From the NCBI GenBank assembly GCA_023384105.1, contig JAHDXR010000008.1:96682-160681 (forward strand): a stretch of 64,000 nucleotides of DNA, read 5' to 3'. Positions within the stretch are counted from its first letter, which is position 1. Each line of letters opens with the position of its first letter. Below are positions 16,968 to 26,344 of this stretch, in pieces. The notes under the pieces are model-generated. The model did not search any database and was not told the origin of the DNA. It saw only the letters and a program-made list of their open reading frames with translations. The translations under genes were made by a program, and so were the position numbers. This DNA is from Hyphomonadaceae bacterium (lineage in GTDB: Bacteria; Pseudomonadota; Alphaproteobacteria; Caulobacterales; Aquidulcibacteraceae).

Positions 16968-17879
16968 TCAGTACGGCGCGAAGTTCAGCTTCAGCCCCGG
17001 TTCGGGCCAGCGCGCTTTGATCAGCCGGCTCGTGCCCGAGAGCGTGATGTAAGCGTCGCGCATGTCGGCGCCGCCGAAGGCGATATTGGTGACGATCGGA
17101 TCGGGGAACGGCGTGTGCGAGGTGGCGCCGGCCGGCGTGATGGTGGTGACGCCGCCGTTCAGGATGGTGGCGACGCAGACGTCGCCGTTCGCCTGCACGG
17201 CGAGGCTGTCGTAGAAGACGTGGCTTGCGGGCACGGCGACGCAGCGGCCGGGCGGCCCGAGCGGCGCCTTCGCGACTTCGCCCACGCCTACGATGTCGAA
17301 GCCCCAGAGCTTTCCGGTTTCGGTCTCGGCGGCGTAGACGGTCTTCTCGTCCGGCGAGAGGCCGACGCCGTTCAAGCCGACGAAGCCGTACGCCGCTTCC
17401 TTGATCAGCGAACCGTCGGGCTTGCAGTAATAGAGCCCGCCGCGATCCTTGCTGCGCGGATAATTCTTGCCGAGATCGGTGAACCAGATGCCGCCGCTCC
17501 TGTCGAATACGAGATCGTTGGGGCCGGAAAGCCTGTGCTCGCCGACCTTGTCGTAGAGACGCTCGACCTTGCCGGTGGCGAGATCGACGCGCTCGATGCG
17601 GCCGGTGGTGTAGTCGGGCGGCGTATTGCCGGGAATGTTGAGGCCGGCGATCTCGTGATATTCGAAGCCGCCATTGTTGGTGACGTAGACCGCGCCGTCC
17701 GGGCCGAGGGCCGCGCCGTTCGGCCCGCCGCCGATCTCGGCGATGATCTCGGCTCTGCCGTTCCAGACGCGCGTCAGCGTCTTGCGCTGGATCTCGACCA
17801 GGATGACGCTGCCGTCCGGCATAGGAATGGGGCCTTCCGGAAACTGAAGGCCGGCGGCGATGGTTTCGAAACTGGACAT
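16968..17879 (-). CDS. SMP-30/gluconolactonase/LRE-family beta-propeller protein
   Basis: 303 residues with the propeller repeats of SMP-30 lactonases: LQFPEGPIPMPDGSV (metal-binding Glu), GGPNGAALGPDGAVYVTNN, SGPNDLVFDRSGGIWFTD (Asn/Asp ligands) and a late YDSLAVQANGDVCVA. Members hydrolyse sugar lactones with a divalent metal ion. No sugar genes are adjacent, so the substrate is open. Confidence 0.85.
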   Translation of the reverse strand: MSSFETIAAGLQFPEGPIPMPDGSVILVEIQRKTLTRVWNGRAEIIAEIGGGPNGAALGPDGAVYVTNNGGFEYHEIAGLNIPGNTPPDYTTGRIERVDLATGKVERLYDKVGEHRLSGPNDLVFDRSGGIWFTDLGKNYPRSKDRGGLYYCKPDGSLIKEAAYGFVGLNGVGLSPDEKTVYAAETETGKLWGFDIVGVGEVAKAPLGPPGRCVAVPASHVFYDSLAVQANGDVCVATILNGGVTTITPAGATSHTPFPDPIVTNIAFGGADMRDAYITLSGTSRLIKARWPEPGLKLNFAPY

Positions 17880-17971
17880 GGACGCAGGTTAGCCCTGCTT
17901 CTTCACCGATGGAAAGCCGCCCCGCAATAGCTGCCGCCATGCCGGCGCTCCATGGTACGCTTGCGTCGGGT

Positions 17972-18484
17972 CTAGCCGGCCCGCTCCAAAACGCGCACGG
18001 TGAAATCCGCGTCGTCGTTCTCGCCGCGCGCCACGCGCTCACGGCTGACTTCGCGCCACCGCGAGAGATCGAGCCTCAGGAACGCGTCGCCTTCCGGTTC
18101 GAGATTCACTTCGGTGAGGACGATGCGGTCGGCCGCGGCCAGCGTCTCGTCATAAAGCTGCGCGCCGCCGATGACGCAGGCTTCGTCCGCGCCCGAGGCC
18201 TCAGCCATCGCGCGGGCGGCGGCGAGCATGGCGGAAAGCCCGGTGTAGACCCAGGCGCCGTCGGCTTTGAAATCGGCGTCGCGGGTGAGGACGAGGTTCT
18301 GCCGGCCGGGCAGCGGCTTCCTCGGCAGCGAGTCCCATGTCTTGCGCCCCATCAGCACCGGCTTGCCCATGGTGGCGGCCTTGAAGCGCTTCATATCGGA
18401 CGAGAGCCGCCACGGCAGCGCGCCGCCGCGTCCGATGACGCCGTTCTTCGCGACGGCGACGACGAGAGTGAGTTTGGGAGTCAC
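17972..18484 (-). CDS. folA: Dihydrofolate reductase
   Basis: 170 residues. It reduces dihydrofolate with NADPH. Motifs are LVVAVAKNGVIGRGGALPWR at the N-terminus, MGRKTWDSLPRKPLPGR, and VIGGAQLYDETLAAADRIVLTEV. The GTG at 18484 is taken as start since the conserved beta strand begins four residues later. It follows thyA by 53 bases, which hold a perfect hairpin; together they form the thymidylate cycle. Confidence 0.93.
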   Translation of the reverse strand: MTPKLTLVVAVAKNGVIGRGGALPWRLSSDMKRFKAATMGKPVLMGRKTWDSLPRKPLPGRQNLVLTRDADFKADGAWVYTGLSAMLAAARAMAEASGADEACVIGGAQLYDETLAAADRIVLTEVNLEPEGDAFLRLDLSRWREVSRERVARGENDDADFTVRVLERAG

Positions 18485-18504
18485 AAGAAGCTTCTTAGAC
18501 CCCT

Positions 18505-18526
18505 TCTCCCTCCTTTGGGAGGGAGA
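18505..18526. repeat. Hairpin between thyA and folA
   Basis: TCTCCCTCC-TTTG-GGAGGGAGA is a perfect 9-bp inverted repeat in the 53-base gap of the thyA-folA operon. It may set relative expression or be a mobile palindrome related to those at 7300 and inside prmA. Confidence 0.5.
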
Positions 18527-18537
18527 GGGTGCGCGCG

Positions 18538-19380
18538 TCACACCGCGATCGGCGCTTTGATCGTCGGGTGCGCCACATAGCCTTCGAGTTTGAAATCGCC
18601 GTATTCGAAGGCGAAGATGTCCTTGCGCTCGGGGTTGAGCAGCATCTGCGGCGGCGCGTACGGCGTGCGCGCGAGTTGCAGGCGCGCCTGGTCGAAATGA
18701 TTGTGGTAGAGGTGCGCGTCGCCGAAGGTGTGGACGAACTCGCCGGGCTGCAAATCCGTCGCCTGCGCCATCATCTGCGTGAGCAGCGCGTAGCTGGCGA
18801 TGTTGAACGGCACGCCGAGGAACACATCGGCGCTGCGCTGGTAGAGCTGGCAGCTCAGTCTTCCCCCGGCCACGTAGAACTGGAACAGGCAGTGGCACGG
18901 CGGCAGCGCCATCCGGTCCACGTCCGCCGGATTCCAGGCGCTGACGATGTGGCGGCGCGAGTTCGGGTTGGTGCGGATCGAGCGCACGACATTGGCGATC
19001 TGATCGATGACGCGGCCGTCCTTGGCTTCCCACGAGCGCCATTGCTTGCCGTAGACGGGGCCGAGTTCGCCGTTCTCGTCGGCCCATTCGTCCCAGATGG
19101 TGACGCCCTGCTCCTGCAGCCAGCGCACGTTGGAATCGCCGCGCAGGAACCAGAGCAGTTCGAGGATGATGCTCTTCAGGTGCAGCTTCTTCGTGGTGAG
19201 CAGCGGGAAGCCTTCGCTCAAATCGAACCGCAGCTGACGGCCGAATACGCCGCGCGTGCCGACGCCGGTGCGGTCGCCGCGGTCGACGCCGGTCTTCAGA
19301 ATGTCGTCCAGGAGGCCGAGATAGGCGATGTCGGCCTCGGATGGCGCGCCTTCGGGCGCAGGGGCGGGTCGAGCGCTCAT
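18538..19380 (-). CDS. thyA: Thymidylate synthase
   Basis: 280 residues. It methylates dUMP using methylenetetrahydrofolate, yielding dihydrofolate for FolA. The catalytic Cys lies in [12 protein letters not shown]; the substrate Arg pair is in [24 protein letters not shown] and [19 protein letters not shown] are also present. The frame runs on upstream, but the ATG at 19380 gives the family length. Confidence 0.95.
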   Translation of the reverse strand: MSARPAPAPEGAPSEADIAYLGLLDDILKTGVDRGDRTGVGTRGVFGRQLRFDLSEGFPLLTTKKLHLKSIILELLWFLRGDSNVRWLQEQGVTIWDEWADENGELGPVYGKQWRSWEAKDGRVIDQIANVVRSIRTNPNSRRHIVSAWNPADVDRMALPPCHCLFQFYVAGGRLSCQLYQRSADVFLGVPFNIASYALLTQMMAQATDLQPGEFVHTFGDAHLYHNHFDQARLQLARTPYAPPQMLLNPERKDIFAFEYGDFKLEGYVAHPTIKAPIAV

Positions 19381-19427
19381 GTCGGGACTATATGGGCCGA
19401 CTCGGGGACGCTTCCTACGCTTAGGAG

Positions 19428-20141
19428 CTAGCCGGCGTCGTCGCTGCTCAACAGCTTGGCCCGGAACGCCCATCCGGCGAGCCCGGCGCCCGCAAGCGGG
19501 GCGACGATGAACAGCCAGAGCTGGCCGAGCGCGTCGCCCAGCACCCAGACCGCCGGCCCCAGCGAGCGGGCCGGGTTCACCGACACGCCCGTCACCTGGA
19601 TGCCGACGATGTGGATCACGGCCAGCGTCAGCCCGATGGCTAGGCCGGCGAATTGCGACGGCGCGCCCTTCTGCGTCGCGCCGAGAATGACGACGAGGAA
19701 CAGGAACGTCGCCACCACCTCGAAAATCGCACCCGCGCCGAGGCTGTAATCGCCCGGAGAGCCCTGGCCGGACGGCAGCCGCGCACCGTAGCCGTTCTGC
19801 CCCAGGCCGTTCTCCGCCAGGACATAATCCGGCGAACCGGACGCGATCAGCAGCAGCACGCCCGCGCCGACCACCGCGCCCAGGCATTGCGCGGCCCAGT
19901 AAAGAAACATCTCGTTGCGCGGCATCCGCCCCGCCACCCAGGCGCCGAAGCTCACCGCCGGGTTCACGTGACAGCCCGAAATCTGGCCGATCCCGTAAGC
20001 CATGGCCACGATCGCCAGCCCGAACGCGAACGCGATGCCGAGCTGGCCGACGATCCCGAACCCCGCCAGCACCGCGGCGCCGCAGCCGAACAGAACCAGT
20101 GCAAACGTCCCGACGAATTCCGCCGCGAATTTCCTGATCAT
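19428..20141 (-). CDS. aqpZ: Aquaporin Z
   Basis: 237 residues with six membrane helices and the two NPA loops (HVNPAVS and SVNPARS). The His in [11 protein letters not shown] and the Arg after the second NPA fit a water-selective filter. It conducts water across the inner membrane. The ATG at 20141 has GGGAGG upstream. Confidence 0.93.
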   Translation of the reverse strand: MIRKFAAEFVGTFALVLFGCGAAVLAGFGIVGQLGIAFAFGLAIVAMAYGIGQISGCHVNPAVSFGAWVAGRMPRNEMFLYWAAQCLGAVVGAGVLLLIASGSPDYVLAENGLGQNGYGARLPSGQGSPGDYSLGAGAIFEVVATFLFLVVILGATQKGAPSQFAGLAIGLTLAVIHIVGIQVTGVSVNPARSLGPAVWVLGDALGQLWLFIVAPLAGAGLAGWAFRAKLLSSDDAG

Positions 20142-20170
20142 GGGCGTGGCCTCCCTTGTCGCCATAAAAC

Positions 20171-20977
20171 TTATCCCGAGTCGGGCGCCGCAGCGGAATT
20201 TCGGCGTCTCAGCATCGAAGGCGCGAGCGCCAGCGCCGCGACAAGGGCAAGCCCGGAGCGCCAGTCTTCGGCCGTGGGCGTCAGACGCAGGATCTCGCCG
20301 GCGAAATTGTTGAAGAAGTGAAACAGCACCGCAGCCAACACGCTGCGCCCGGCGGCAAGGTAGGCGAAGCCGATAAGCACCGAACCGACGAGAATGTCGG
20401 CGCCGAAGCGCAGCGGCTCGGGCGCGGCGCCGCCGAAGGCTTCGTAATAGCCTTCCATCAAGAAGAGCGGCCAATGCCACAGGCCCCAGCCCAGCCCGAG
20501 CGCAAGCGAAGCCGCCAGCGGCGAAAGCCGCGCCTGCAGGGCGTCCTGCGCGAAGCCGCGCCAGCCGATCTCCTCCGGCAGCGGGCCGAGCAGGAAGATG
20601 AAAGCGGCGAAGCCCAGCAAGGCGAGCGGATCGGCGAGCCCCGCGCGCAGCGCCGCGGCGTCCAGCGCATCCGGCTCGGCGCTCACAAGCCACACGAGCG
20701 CCGCCCCGCCGAGCGCGAACGCCAGCGGCGCGCACACGATGGCGATCGCCGCAGGCGAGCGCAGCCAGTGCAGGGAGATTGCGCGGCGCGCAAAGCCGCC
20801 GAGCGCGCCTGTGCGCGCGAGCATGAACAGCCCCGCCAGCGGCGGCCCCAGGCCGCCGAGATAGAGCCAGATCGTGTTCGGCCACGCCCAGATGTCGAGC
20901 CCCAGGCCGAGCGGAACGCTCCAGAAGCCCCAGCTCCATGCGTAGCAGATCAGGAAGAACAGCCCCGCGCGCGCCAT
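20171..20977 (-). CDS. CPBP-family intramembrane metalloprotease
   Basis: 268 residues, about eight hydrophobic helices. It shows the CPBP (Abi/CAAX protease) motifs: EEIGWRGF, the WGLWHWPLF His, and FHFFNN near the C-terminus. Such proteins cleave within the membrane; some bacterial members serve in peptide self-immunity. A TTG at 20983 is an alternative start. The gene ends 29 bases upstream of aqpZ on the same strand. Confidence 0.85.
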   Translation of the reverse strand: MARAGLFFLICYAWSWGFWSVPLGLGLDIWAWPNTIWLYLGGLGPPLAGLFMLARTGALGGFARRAISLHWLRSPAAIAIVCAPLAFALGGAALVWLVSAEPDALDAAALRAGLADPLALLGFAAFIFLLGPLPEEIGWRGFAQDALQARLSPLAASLALGLGWGLWHWPLFLMEGYYEAFGGAAPEPLRFGADILVGSVLIGFAYLAAGRSVLAAVLFHFFNNFAGEILRLTPTAEDWRSGLALVAALALAPSMLRRRNSAAAPDSG

Positions 20978-21051
20978 GGGCAATGCTAACCCGTTGCGGC
21001 CGCGCCGCTGAACGGGTTTTCCCGCGCGCGCGGACCCCCTATATTCGATTC

Positions 21052-21424
21052 GTCCGGGTTCGCCCGGACTATGGCGATAAACGCGCGGAGATAGGCGGAT
21101 CGGACCCGGGTGCGATGCCCGGCGGCTCCACCATCAGGGGTCAGAAGCCAGAAATTCGGAAGTCAGAAGTGCTGGTCTGGTTTCTGAAGTCTGGCTTCTG
21201 ACCCCTGTTGCTGGGGCCGAAATAGGATCGACGGACGTTGAAGGCCGTTGCTTTTGCTCGGGTGGTCCCGTCACAGGCCAACTCAGATAGTTGTCAACGA
21301 CAACGAAGCTGAAGAGTTCGCCCTCGCTGCGTAAGCAGTGCGAGTGATCTCACTTTAAGCCCTCACCTCTTAGCAGGGTGAGGCGGGGCTCGGAGGCGCC
21401 TGGCAACAGAAGCCTCCACTTTAC
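21052..21424 (+). ncRNA. ssrA: tmRNA, circularly permuted two-piece type
   Basis: Acceptor piece (about 21052-21133): starts at a GTCCGGG-TTCG-CCCGGAC hairpin, has the T-arm CCGGG-TGCGATG-CCCGG and ends GGCTCCACCA. After an intervening segment (21134-21212) the coding piece starts at 21213 with GGGGCCGAAATAGGATCGAC; GGGGCCG pairs with CGGCTCC as the acceptor stem. The tag frame is 21293-21334 (resume codon GTC, tag VNDNEAEEFALAA, stop TAA), followed by pseudoknot-like stems CCTCACC/GGTGAGG and GGAGGC/GCCTCC. It rescues stalled ribosomes. Outer ends are approximate. Confidence 0.93.
21136..21206. repeat. Perfect inverted repeat in the tmRNA intervening segment
   Basis: AGGGGTCAGAAGCCAGA and TCTGGCTTCTGACCCCT are exact 17-bp reverse complements spaced by 37 bases, starting three bases after the acceptor CCA and ending seven bases before the coding piece. 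This segment is cut out of the precursor, so the repeat sits where it should do little harm and may help bring the processing sites together. Confidence 0.85.
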
Positions 21425-21479
21425 CTCCAGCTTTCAAGCCACTCTTGCTTGCGGTATGATGTGCCGCAAGGGGAGCGCC

Positions 21480-22364
21480 ATGAGTCAGCCGCCGAAGGCC
21501 GCCGCCAAGCCGAAGTGGGCGCCGGTCGACCTGTTCTTTTTGATCATATCGATCGGCGGCACGCTCATGGCGGCGCTTTCCGTCGCCAAGCTGCTGCACA
21601 GCGCCTTCGCCATCCCGCTCAGCGAGCTGTTCGTCACCGTGTTCGGCTATTATCGGACGCTCACCGCCATCCTGTTCGGCTGGATACCGGAGCTGCTCGC
21701 GGGGCCGATCGCCCTGGCGCGGGCGTGGCTGCACATCGACATGCCGCTGCAGGAGCATTGGCTCGACGTGTTCGTGATTCAGAACTTGCATTGGGGCGTC
21801 GCCTGCCGGCTGACGCGCTCGCCCACGGCGCTGGCGTTCAACATCGCCATGGGCGTTCTGCTTTCGCTCGTCTCGGCGCTCGCCTGCGGCCTGATCGACA
21901 CCGGCGGCGTGTCGGGCGAATTTGCATTCGCCGCGACCGGCATTCTGGGCATGCTGCTGTTCACCCTGTCGCGCTCGGTCTGGGGCGCGTTCGCGAACCC
22001 GCCGCACGGCGCGCAGACGAAGCTCGGCCAGCTGTGGATAAACTTCCGCGACAAGCGCGACATGCTGATCGGCGCGGCGGTGCTGATCGGGGCTGCGCCG
22101 CTGGGTCGGTTCCTGGCGCCGCGGAGCGGCTTCGAGTTCGGCATGTTCGCGCTGCTGGCCTATTTCGTGTTCGTCGCCGCGTACTGGTTCTCCCAGGGCT
22201 ACCTGAAAGCGATGATCGTCGTGCCCGGCCCCGGCACGCGGTGGGAAAGAACGCTCTCGTCGCGCAACGGCAACTCCATGTATGCGTTCTACATGGGCGC
22301 CGCCTTCCTCGCCGGCCTGGCGCTGATTGCGATGAACGCCGGGCTTTCGATGCTGGGGCTGTGA
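21480..22364 (+). CDS. Membrane protein of unknown function
   Basis: 294 residues with several hydrophobic segments (about residues 15-40, 60-80, 120-155, 190-215, 270-294). The Lys/Pro-rich N-terminus is probably cytoplasmic. I do not recognise the family. The ATG at 21480 has AAGGGGAG upstream; the frame continues back into tmRNA sequence, which cannot be coding. A hairpin follows the stop. Confidence 0.7.
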   Translation: MSQPPKAAAKPKWAPVDLFFLIISIGGTLMAALSVAKLLHSAFAIPLSELFVTVFGYYRTLTAILFGWIPELLAGPIALARAWLHIDMPLQEHWLDVFVIQNLHWGVACRLTRSPTALAFNIAMGVLLSLVSALACGLIDTGGVSGEFAFAATGILGMLLFTLSRSVWGAFANPPHGAQTKLGQLWINFRDKRDMLIGAAVLIGAAPLGRFLAPRSGFEFGMFALLAYFVFVAAYWFSQGYLKAMIVVPGPGTRWERTLSSRNGNSMYAFYMGAAFLAGLALIAMNAGLSMLGL

Positions 22365-22382
22365 GTCGCGCCGCGGCGCCAT

Positions 22383-22406
22383 GTGACCGCACCGGATCGC
22401 GGTCAC
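22383..22406 (+). terminator. Hairpin downstream of the membrane protein gene
   Basis: GTGACCGC-ACCGGATC-GCGGTCAC is a perfect 8-bp stem 18 bases past the stop codon. There is no T-run after it, so Rho-independent action is uncertain. The rest of the 22365-22652 gap holds no convincing gene. Confidence 0.35.
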
Positions 22407-22652
22407 GACAGTCCGAGGCGCCGCGCACGCGAACTCTTCGCCGAATTTTCGTTCTGGCGCAGGCAGTTGGCGAACCGCGCGCGCACGCTCGCGCCGCGCG
22501 CGAAGTTGCGCCGCGGTGCAACGACCTTGCGCACGCGCGCGCGTTCGCCTGCCGACGTTGGGACGAGCGATGATTTCGCGCCTCATGGATCAGCAATTGA
22601 CTGCCCGAAACGAGCCAGTAAGGGTGAGCCCAAGAGCCAAGGAGGGGCGGCC

Positions 22653-23144
22653 GTGGCCGACGATATGATCGGGTATGAGAGCTTGATGCAGGACGCGCTG
22701 CGCAGCGTCGTCCGCGCGGCGCTGCAGGAAGCGGCGAGTCCGCGCGGGCTGCCGGGCAAGCACCACTTCTACATCACCTTCCGCACGCATGCGCCGGGCG
22801 TGGTGATCCCCGATCATCTGCGCGCGCGCTATCCCGACGAAATGACGATCGTGCTCGAGCATCAGTTCTGGGATCTCGAAGTCTACGCCGATCGCTTCCG
22901 CGTCATCCTGAAGTTCTCGGGCCAGCCGCAGCCGATCACCATTCCGCTGAAGGCGATCACGCGCTTCTTCGATCCGAGCGTGAAGTTCGGCCTGCAGTTC
23001 GACCATCACCACGTCGACGAAACGCGCATGGCCTCCGGCGACGACGCGATCGCGCCGACGCCGCGCGAAACGCCGGAAGCGCCGCCAGCGGCGGGCGCCG
23101 ACGGCGGCGCCGTCGTCAGCCTGGATGCGTTCCGGAAAAAGTAA
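22653..23144 (+). CDS. sspB: SspB, ClpXP adaptor (alpha-type)
   Basis: 163 residues. GKHHFYITFRTHAPGV, ARYPDEMTIVLEHQFWDLEV and AITRFFDPSVKFGLQF match alphaproteobacterial SspB, which binds the ssrA tag and tethers substrates to ClpX. The acidic/proline-rich linker and final VVSLDAFRKK would be the ClpX-docking tail. The GTG at 22653 has AAGGAGG at good spacing. The gene lies about 1.2 kb from ssrA, whose tag it should recognise. Confidence 0.9.
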   Translation: MADDMIGYESLMQDALRSVVRAALQEAASPRGLPGKHHFYITFRTHAPGVVIPDHLRARYPDEMTIVLEHQFWDLEVYADRFRVILKFSGQPQPITIPLKAITRFFDPSVKFGLQFDHHHVDETRMASGDDAIAPTPRETPEAPPAAGADGGAVVSLDAFRKK

Positions 23145-23182
23145 GCCGGCGCGCCCGCTCGGCGCGCTGGAGGCGCCGTCGC

Positions 23183-23545
23183 TCAGGTGGCGCTGGCGTC
23201 CCGGCGCACCGCCTTCACGGTGATGCGATCCCGCTCCCCTGCCCTGCGCTCGCACAGGAGGCGCGCGATCTGGCTGTCGTCGAAGAAGACATGGCCTTTG
23301 AGCGCGTCGAGCAGCGCCTTGGCGAGATTGTCGAGATCGAGGGCCGGGACTTCGCCCACGTATTCCATCGTCAGTTCGACCTCGAACTCGCCCCAGCGCG
23401 GGCGGATGGCGAATTCCTTGCGGAAGAACTCGTACACCAGCGGCTTGTAGTAGCGCGCCTGGGTGGTGACGCCGTCGATGGCGATCTCGGCGCCGCCGGC
23501 GATCGCACGGGCGCGCATCTTGCCGCGGCCGCTCCAGCCGCTCAC
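23183..23545 (-). CDS. RusA-family endodeoxyribonuclease-like protein
   Basis: 120 residues with the RusA signature: acidic residues in PALDLDNLAKALLDALKG and VFFDDSQI, then a basic C-terminus. RusA proteins resolve Holliday junctions and are frequently of phage origin, but no other phage gene is seen. Its GTG start overlaps the stop of the upstream membrane protein (GTGA), implying co-translation with it. Confidence 0.82.
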   Translation of the reverse strand: MSGWSGRGKMRARAIAGGAEIAIDGVTTQARYYKPLVYEFFRKEFAIRPRWGEFEVELTMEYVGEVPALDLDNLAKALLDALKGHVFFDDSQIARLLCERRAGERDRITVKAVRRDASAT

Positions 23546-24711
23546 GCGGGCGCGCCGTGGGTTGCGCGCATCGCTTCGAGCATGGCCGCACGGAACAGGC
23601 GCCGGCGCTGAATCTCGCCGTCGGGCGCGTAATGAAAGACGGGCGCGTCGACGCCGCGCGCCTTGAGCGCCGCTTCCGCCTCATCAAGCTTGCCCCAGAG
23701 CGAAACGAACACGCAACGCTTCAGCGCGCCTTCCTGGAGGATCAGATCAAGCTCCCACGCCAAGCCGGCCGAGACTTGGCTGAGATCGACAACCACCGCG
23801 TCGCTCGACTCCAGCAAGAGCCGCGCCACCATCCGCCACCAGGCGTCGGAGGTGCGGATCAGCAGCGCTTCCCTGGCGACGAGCGCAACTTGCAGATTGA
23901 GGCCGATGCGGTCGCGCAGGCGCTTGGCGAGGTGGCGGTAGTCGCGCGCGTTCAGCACAACGGCGGGCCCCATCGCCGAACGGTCGAACAGCCGCCAGAC
24001 GAAACGGATCGGCAAGCCGACGAGAAACCATGCCGCGGCGACGGGATTGGACAGCGAAAGCAGCGCGCCTTGCACCCAGCCGAAGCGTTCGCGGCGAATG
24101 AACGTGTCCGACAGCGCGGCGACATGGCCGAACGGGCGCAGCTCTTTCGCGATCATGCGCCCAAGCGGCTCGGCCAGGTCGCGCTCGTTGAACTTGCGCA
24201 GCAGCGTCACGCGCGCCGGCTTTCGGCGCAGCGCCGTCGCGGCGATCCAGACGGCCAGCGGCGCGAGCACGGCGAGGCCGAGATAGCCGAACTGGCGCTC
24301 GCTCGGCGCGCTCACGAACGGCGCGCTCGCCGCATCGAGCGCCGCCAGCGCGACAGCGCCAAGCAGCGCCAGATAGACCAGCGCGCCGCTCCAGACGCGC
24401 ACGGCCCTGCCCCAGCCGAAGAAAAGGCGCTCGCCTTGAGCCAAATCCTGCGCCTGAATGAAGCCGGGCGTGTGGATGCGCCAGCGGTCGATCGAGACAT
24501 TGCGGGCGCGCAGTTCGGCCTCGGCGGCGGCGCGCCCTGCCACGCTGTGGTCGGGGTTCTGAGCCGCCGCGCTCAGTTCGCGGTCGGACAGGCGGCGGAC
24601 TTCATCGAGCGGCGGCTCGGCCGCGCGCAAGACGCTCCGCGTGCGCATTTCTCGCAGCTGCATCCGCCAATGGTCCCCGGTATCGGCTTGATCGACCGAT
24701 TTCATCCTCAT
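23542..24711 (-). CDS. Membrane protein with C-terminal alpha/beta (possibly TIR-like) domain
   Basis: 389 residues. A charged cytoplasmic N-terminus is followed by two membrane helices near residues 115-135 and 147-167 and a third hydrophobic stretch near 225. The C-terminal half has alternating strands and helices: [21 protein letters not shown], then [20 protein letters not shown] and [15 protein letters not shown]. This pattern resembles a TIR or related Rossmann-like signalling fold but I cannot confirm it. It is coupled to the RusA-like gene. Confidence 0.65.
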   Translation of the reverse strand: MRMKSVDQADTGDHWRMQLREMRTRSVLRAAEPPLDEVRRLSDRELSAAAQNPDHSVAGRAAAEAELRARNVSIDRWRIHTPGFIQAQDLAQGERLFFGWGRAVRVWSGALVYLALLGAVALAALDAASAPFVSAPSERQFGYLGLAVLAPLAVWIAATALRRKPARVTLLRKFNERDLAEPLGRMIAKELRPFGHVAALSDTFIRRERFGWVQGALLSLSNPVAAAWFLVGLPIRFVWRLFDRSAMGPAVVLNARDYRHLAKRLRDRIGLNLQVALVAREALLIRTSDAWWRMVARLLLESSDAVVVDLSQVSAGLAWELDLILQEGALKRCVFVSLWGKLDEAEAALKARGVDAPVFHYAPDGEIQRRRLFRAAMLEAMRATHGAPA

Positions 24712-24755
24712 ATCCCCTCCCGGACACAAGGCGACATTTCTACCAAGGCAGTCCC

Positions 24756-26141
24756 ATGAAAACCCGCACTGAAACCGACACCTTCGGCCCGATCCAGGTC
24801 GAGGCTGACAAATATTGGGGCGCCCAGGCGCAGCGTTCGCTGGGGAACTTCAAGATCGGCTGGGAAAAGCAGCCGGCGCCGATCATCCGGGCGCTGGGGA
24901 TCGTCAAGAAGGCGGCGGCGGAAGCCAATATCGCGCTGGGCAAGCTCGATCCCAAGCTGGGCGCGGCCATCATCAAGGCCGCCGACGAGGTGATCGAAGG
25001 CAAGCTCGACGCGCACTTCCCGCTGGTGGTCTGGCAGACGGGCTCGGGCACGCAATCGAACATGAACGCCAACGAGGTGATCTCGAACCGGGCGATTCAA
25101 ATGCTCGGCGGAGACATGGGCTCGAAGACGCCGATCCATCCGAACGATCACGTGAACATGTCGCAATCCTCGAACGACACGTTCCCGACAGCCATGCACA
25201 TCGCCTGCGCCGAAGAGGTCGTGCACCGGCTCGTTCCAGCGCTGCAGATGCTGCGCAACGCGCTGAACGACAAGGCCGAAGCCTGGAAGGACATCATCAA
25301 GATCGGCCGCACCCACACCCAGGACGCGACGCCCGTCACGCTCGGCCAGGAATTCTCCGGCTACGCCAAGCAGGTGGAGAACGGGATCAAGCGCATCGAG
25401 ATGACGCTGCCGATGCTGATGGAGCTGGCGCAGGGCGGCACGGCGGTGGGCACCGGGCTTGCCTCCCCCGTTGGCTTCGCCGATCTCGTGGCGGCGAAAA
25501 TCGCGCAGATCACCGGCCTGCCCTTCACCTCCGCGCCCAACAAGTTCGAGGCGCTGGCCGCGCACGACGCGATGGTGATGACGCATGGCGCGATCACCGC
25601 CGCAGCGATGAGCTGCTTCAAGATCGCCAACGACATCCGTTTCCTGGGCTCCGGCCCGCGCTCGGGCCTGGGCGAGCTTGCGCTGCCGGAAAACGAGCCG
25701 GGTTCCTCGATCATGCCGGGCAAGGTGAACCCGACGCAGTGCGAAGCGATGACGCAAGTGTGCGCGCACATCCTGGGCAACAACACCGCCATCGCCTTCG
25801 CCGGCAGCCAGGGCCATTTCGAGCTGAACGTGTTCAACCCGATGATGGCGTACAATTTCCTGCAATCGGCGCGCCTGCTGGCGGACGCCGCGGTGAGCTT
25901 CACCGAGAACTGCGTCGTCGGCATCGAGCCGCGGCTCGACAACATCAAGCGCGGGCTGGAGAACTCGCTGATGCTGGTGACGCCGCTGAAGGAAAAATAC
26001 GGCTACGACCGCGCCGCCAAGATCGCCAAGACCGCGCACAAGAACGGAACCACCTTGCGCGAGGAAGCGATTCTGGACGGCATCCCGGCCGAGGACTTCG
26101 ACGCCATCGTGCGACCGGAGAAGATGATCTCGCCAGGCTGA
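24756..26141 (+). CDS. fumC: Fumarate hydratase class II
   Basis: 461 residues, standard size. It hydrates fumarate to malate in the TCA cycle as an iron-independent tetramer. [13 protein letters not shown], the [20 protein letters not shown] region, [14 protein letters not shown] and the signature [15 protein letters not shown] are complete. It is divergent from the upstream membrane gene. Confidence 0.96.
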   Translation: MKTRTETDTFGPIQVEADKYWGAQAQRSLGNFKIGWEKQPAPIIRALGIVKKAAAEANIALGKLDPKLGAAIIKAADEVIEGKLDAHFPLVVWQTGSGTQSNMNANEVISNRAIQMLGGDMGSKTPIHPNDHVNMSQSSNDTFPTAMHIACAEEVVHRLVPALQMLRNALNDKAEAWKDIIKIGRTHTQDATPVTLGQEFSGYAKQVENGIKRIEMTLPMLMELAQGGTAVGTGLASPVGFADLVAAKIAQITGLPFTSAPNKFEALAAHDAMVMTHGAITAAAMSCFKIANDIRFLGSGPRSGLGELALPENEPGSSIMPGKVNPTQCEAMTQVCAHILGNNTAIAFAGSQGHFELNVFNPMMAYNFLQSARLLADAAVSFTENCVVGIEPRLDNIKRGLENSLMLVTPLKEKYGYDRAAKIAKTAHKNGTTLREEAILDGIPAEDFDAIVRPEKMISPG

Positions 26142-26229
26142 CGCCGCTGCGCCAACGCACGCGCGTGAGGCGAACTTCTCGCGTGAGACGGCCCAGCCTA
26201 TGCCCCAAGTCATAGACAATCACGCGCGT

Positions 26230-26254
26230 GTGATCACGTTACGCACGTGATCAC
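26230..26254. promoter_or_regulatory. Inverted repeat with self-palindromic arms downstream of fumC
   Basis: GTGATCACGT-TACGC-ACGTGATCAC is a perfect 10-bp inverted repeat, and each arm contains the palindrome GTGATCAC. A third palindrome, CACGCGCGTG, abuts it at 26221-26230. It could be a fumC terminator or an operator for the DUF4169/RHH pair, which encodes a DNA-binding-type protein. Confidence 0.45.
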
Positions 26255-26344
26255 AGACATGCGCAAATAAACTCGTCGCATAGCGCATTGTTCCTCAGCG
26301 ATATGGCTTGGCCATACGGTATTGCAGGCCTATGTGAAACGCTG

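Noticed and set aside
15339-17930. 863-codon open frame on the plus strand
   Set aside because: Antisense to pyk and the SMP-30 gene.
17925-17965. Another copy of the TATGGACC element (ATGCCGGCGCTCCATGG)
   Set aside because: Only one degenerate arm is visible; no matching left arm.
14626-18042. 1,138-codon open frame on the minus strand
   Set aside because: It runs out of frame through pyk, the SMP-30 gene and antisense to the flavoprotein; the composition is non-protein-like.
21378-21479. N-terminal extension of the 21480 membrane protein
   Set aside because: It would translate the 3' part of tmRNA.
22590-22640. TTGACT as a -35 element for sspB
   Set aside because: No acceptable -10 hexamer follows at 16-18 bases.
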